Source: Dipteris shenzhenensis | Taxonomy: Eukaryota; Polypodiophyta; Polypodiopsida; Gleicheniales | Assembly: GCA_047967505.1 (NCBI GenBank) | Contig: CM106541.1 | Strand: one strand, 5' to 3' | Length of the DNA stretch: 64,000 nucleotides | How positions within the stretch are numbered: the first letter of the stretch is position 1 | Content: more model-generated notes on this DNA | What the model saw: the letters and a program-made list of their open reading frames with translations, nothing else | Told to the model about the DNA's origin: nothing | Database searches by the model: none | The DNA's letters: not shown here

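Larger units (their letters stand above)
57315..62165 (-). mobile_element. LINE-1, nearly complete
   Basis: Minus-strand LINE with ORF1 (60804-61838), ORF2 (57456-60764 with two stops), a 5' UTR from about 62165, and a 3' end ACGGTAATACATTCTTCTTC passing into (TTC)n, (TC)n and a C run. There is no poly-A. The 5' UTR carries GGGATCCTTACGG(T/C)CAAC twice, about 170 bp apart. Confidence 0.9.

Noticed and set aside
61989-62941. Long minus-strand Pro/Ser-rich ORFs of 218-280 aa in three overlapping frames
   Set aside because: They arise from the polypurine minisatellite, which is open in all frames. Composition is pure repeat and no domain is present.
1-64000. CRISPR array, bacterial defence island or operon
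   Set aside because: The DNA is eukaryotic: spliced exons, LTR elements and LINEs. Direct repeats found are LTRs, tandem duplications or microsatellites, without regular spacers.

Overview
The window looks like nuclear DNA from a land plant with a large, repeat-rich genome. The evidence is a spliced WD40 gene with plant-type GT-AG exons, plant Ty1/copia and Ty3/gypsy retrotransposons primed by initiator-tRNA-Met-type sites (TGGTATCAGAGC), L1-type and other LINEs, and hAT elements with 8-bp target-site duplications (TSDs). A 32.5-kb and a 15.5-kb intron in one housekeeping gene fit a fern, other large-genome non-flowering plant or gymnosperm better than a compact angiosperm. I cannot name the species.

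Only one host gene is recognisable. It is an orthologue of SOF1/DCAF13, a nucleolar WD40 protein of the small-subunit processome. It lies on the minus strand and spans essentially the whole window. Thirteen exons can be assembled from 64000 (5' end outside the window) down to a TGA stop at 7182-7184. Every junction uses GT-AG and every reading-frame phase fits. Five short introns, two near-kilobase or smaller ones near the 3' end, and introns of about 5.6, 15.5 and 32.5 kb separate them. Almost everything else is transposon sequence inside the three large introns or downstream of the gene.

Layout: 1-2.9 kb, broken minus-strand gypsy element with part of its 5' LTR; 3-7.2 kb, short tandem duplications and unrecognised DNA; 7.2-9.8 kb, SOF1 exons 6-13; 9.8-15.45 kb, LINE fragments and a deleted hAT element (13074-14671); 15.45-15.73 kb, exons 4-5; 15.7-31.2 kb, LINE debris holding a copia element (18406-26778), itself holding a gag-only LTR element (22755-25172), then a 445-bp hAT-type MITE (27215-27659); 31.2-31.42 kb, exons 2-3; 31.95-45.07 kb, a gypsy element whose 5' LTR was hit by a second gag-only element (32100-34581) and by an L1 (about 35773-38621); 45-46.5 kb, LINE debris; 46537-53263, an apparently intact chromovirus with one 1526-aa ORF; 53.3-63 kb, three or more LINEs and a polypurine minisatellite; 63.94-64 kb, exon 1 of those visible.

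The insertions can be ordered because exact TSDs are visible for six elements: GTTAG, CAACT, TCATC, CAAAG, CAGTA, and 8-bp duplications for the two hAT elements. No unknown multi-gene host system is visible. The most unusual features are the gag-only LTR family with a preserved ORF in both copies, GTAC-rich leaders shared by that family and the unrelated chromovirus, tandem double hairpins in the chromovirus leader, and LINE families ending in microsatellites instead of poly(A).
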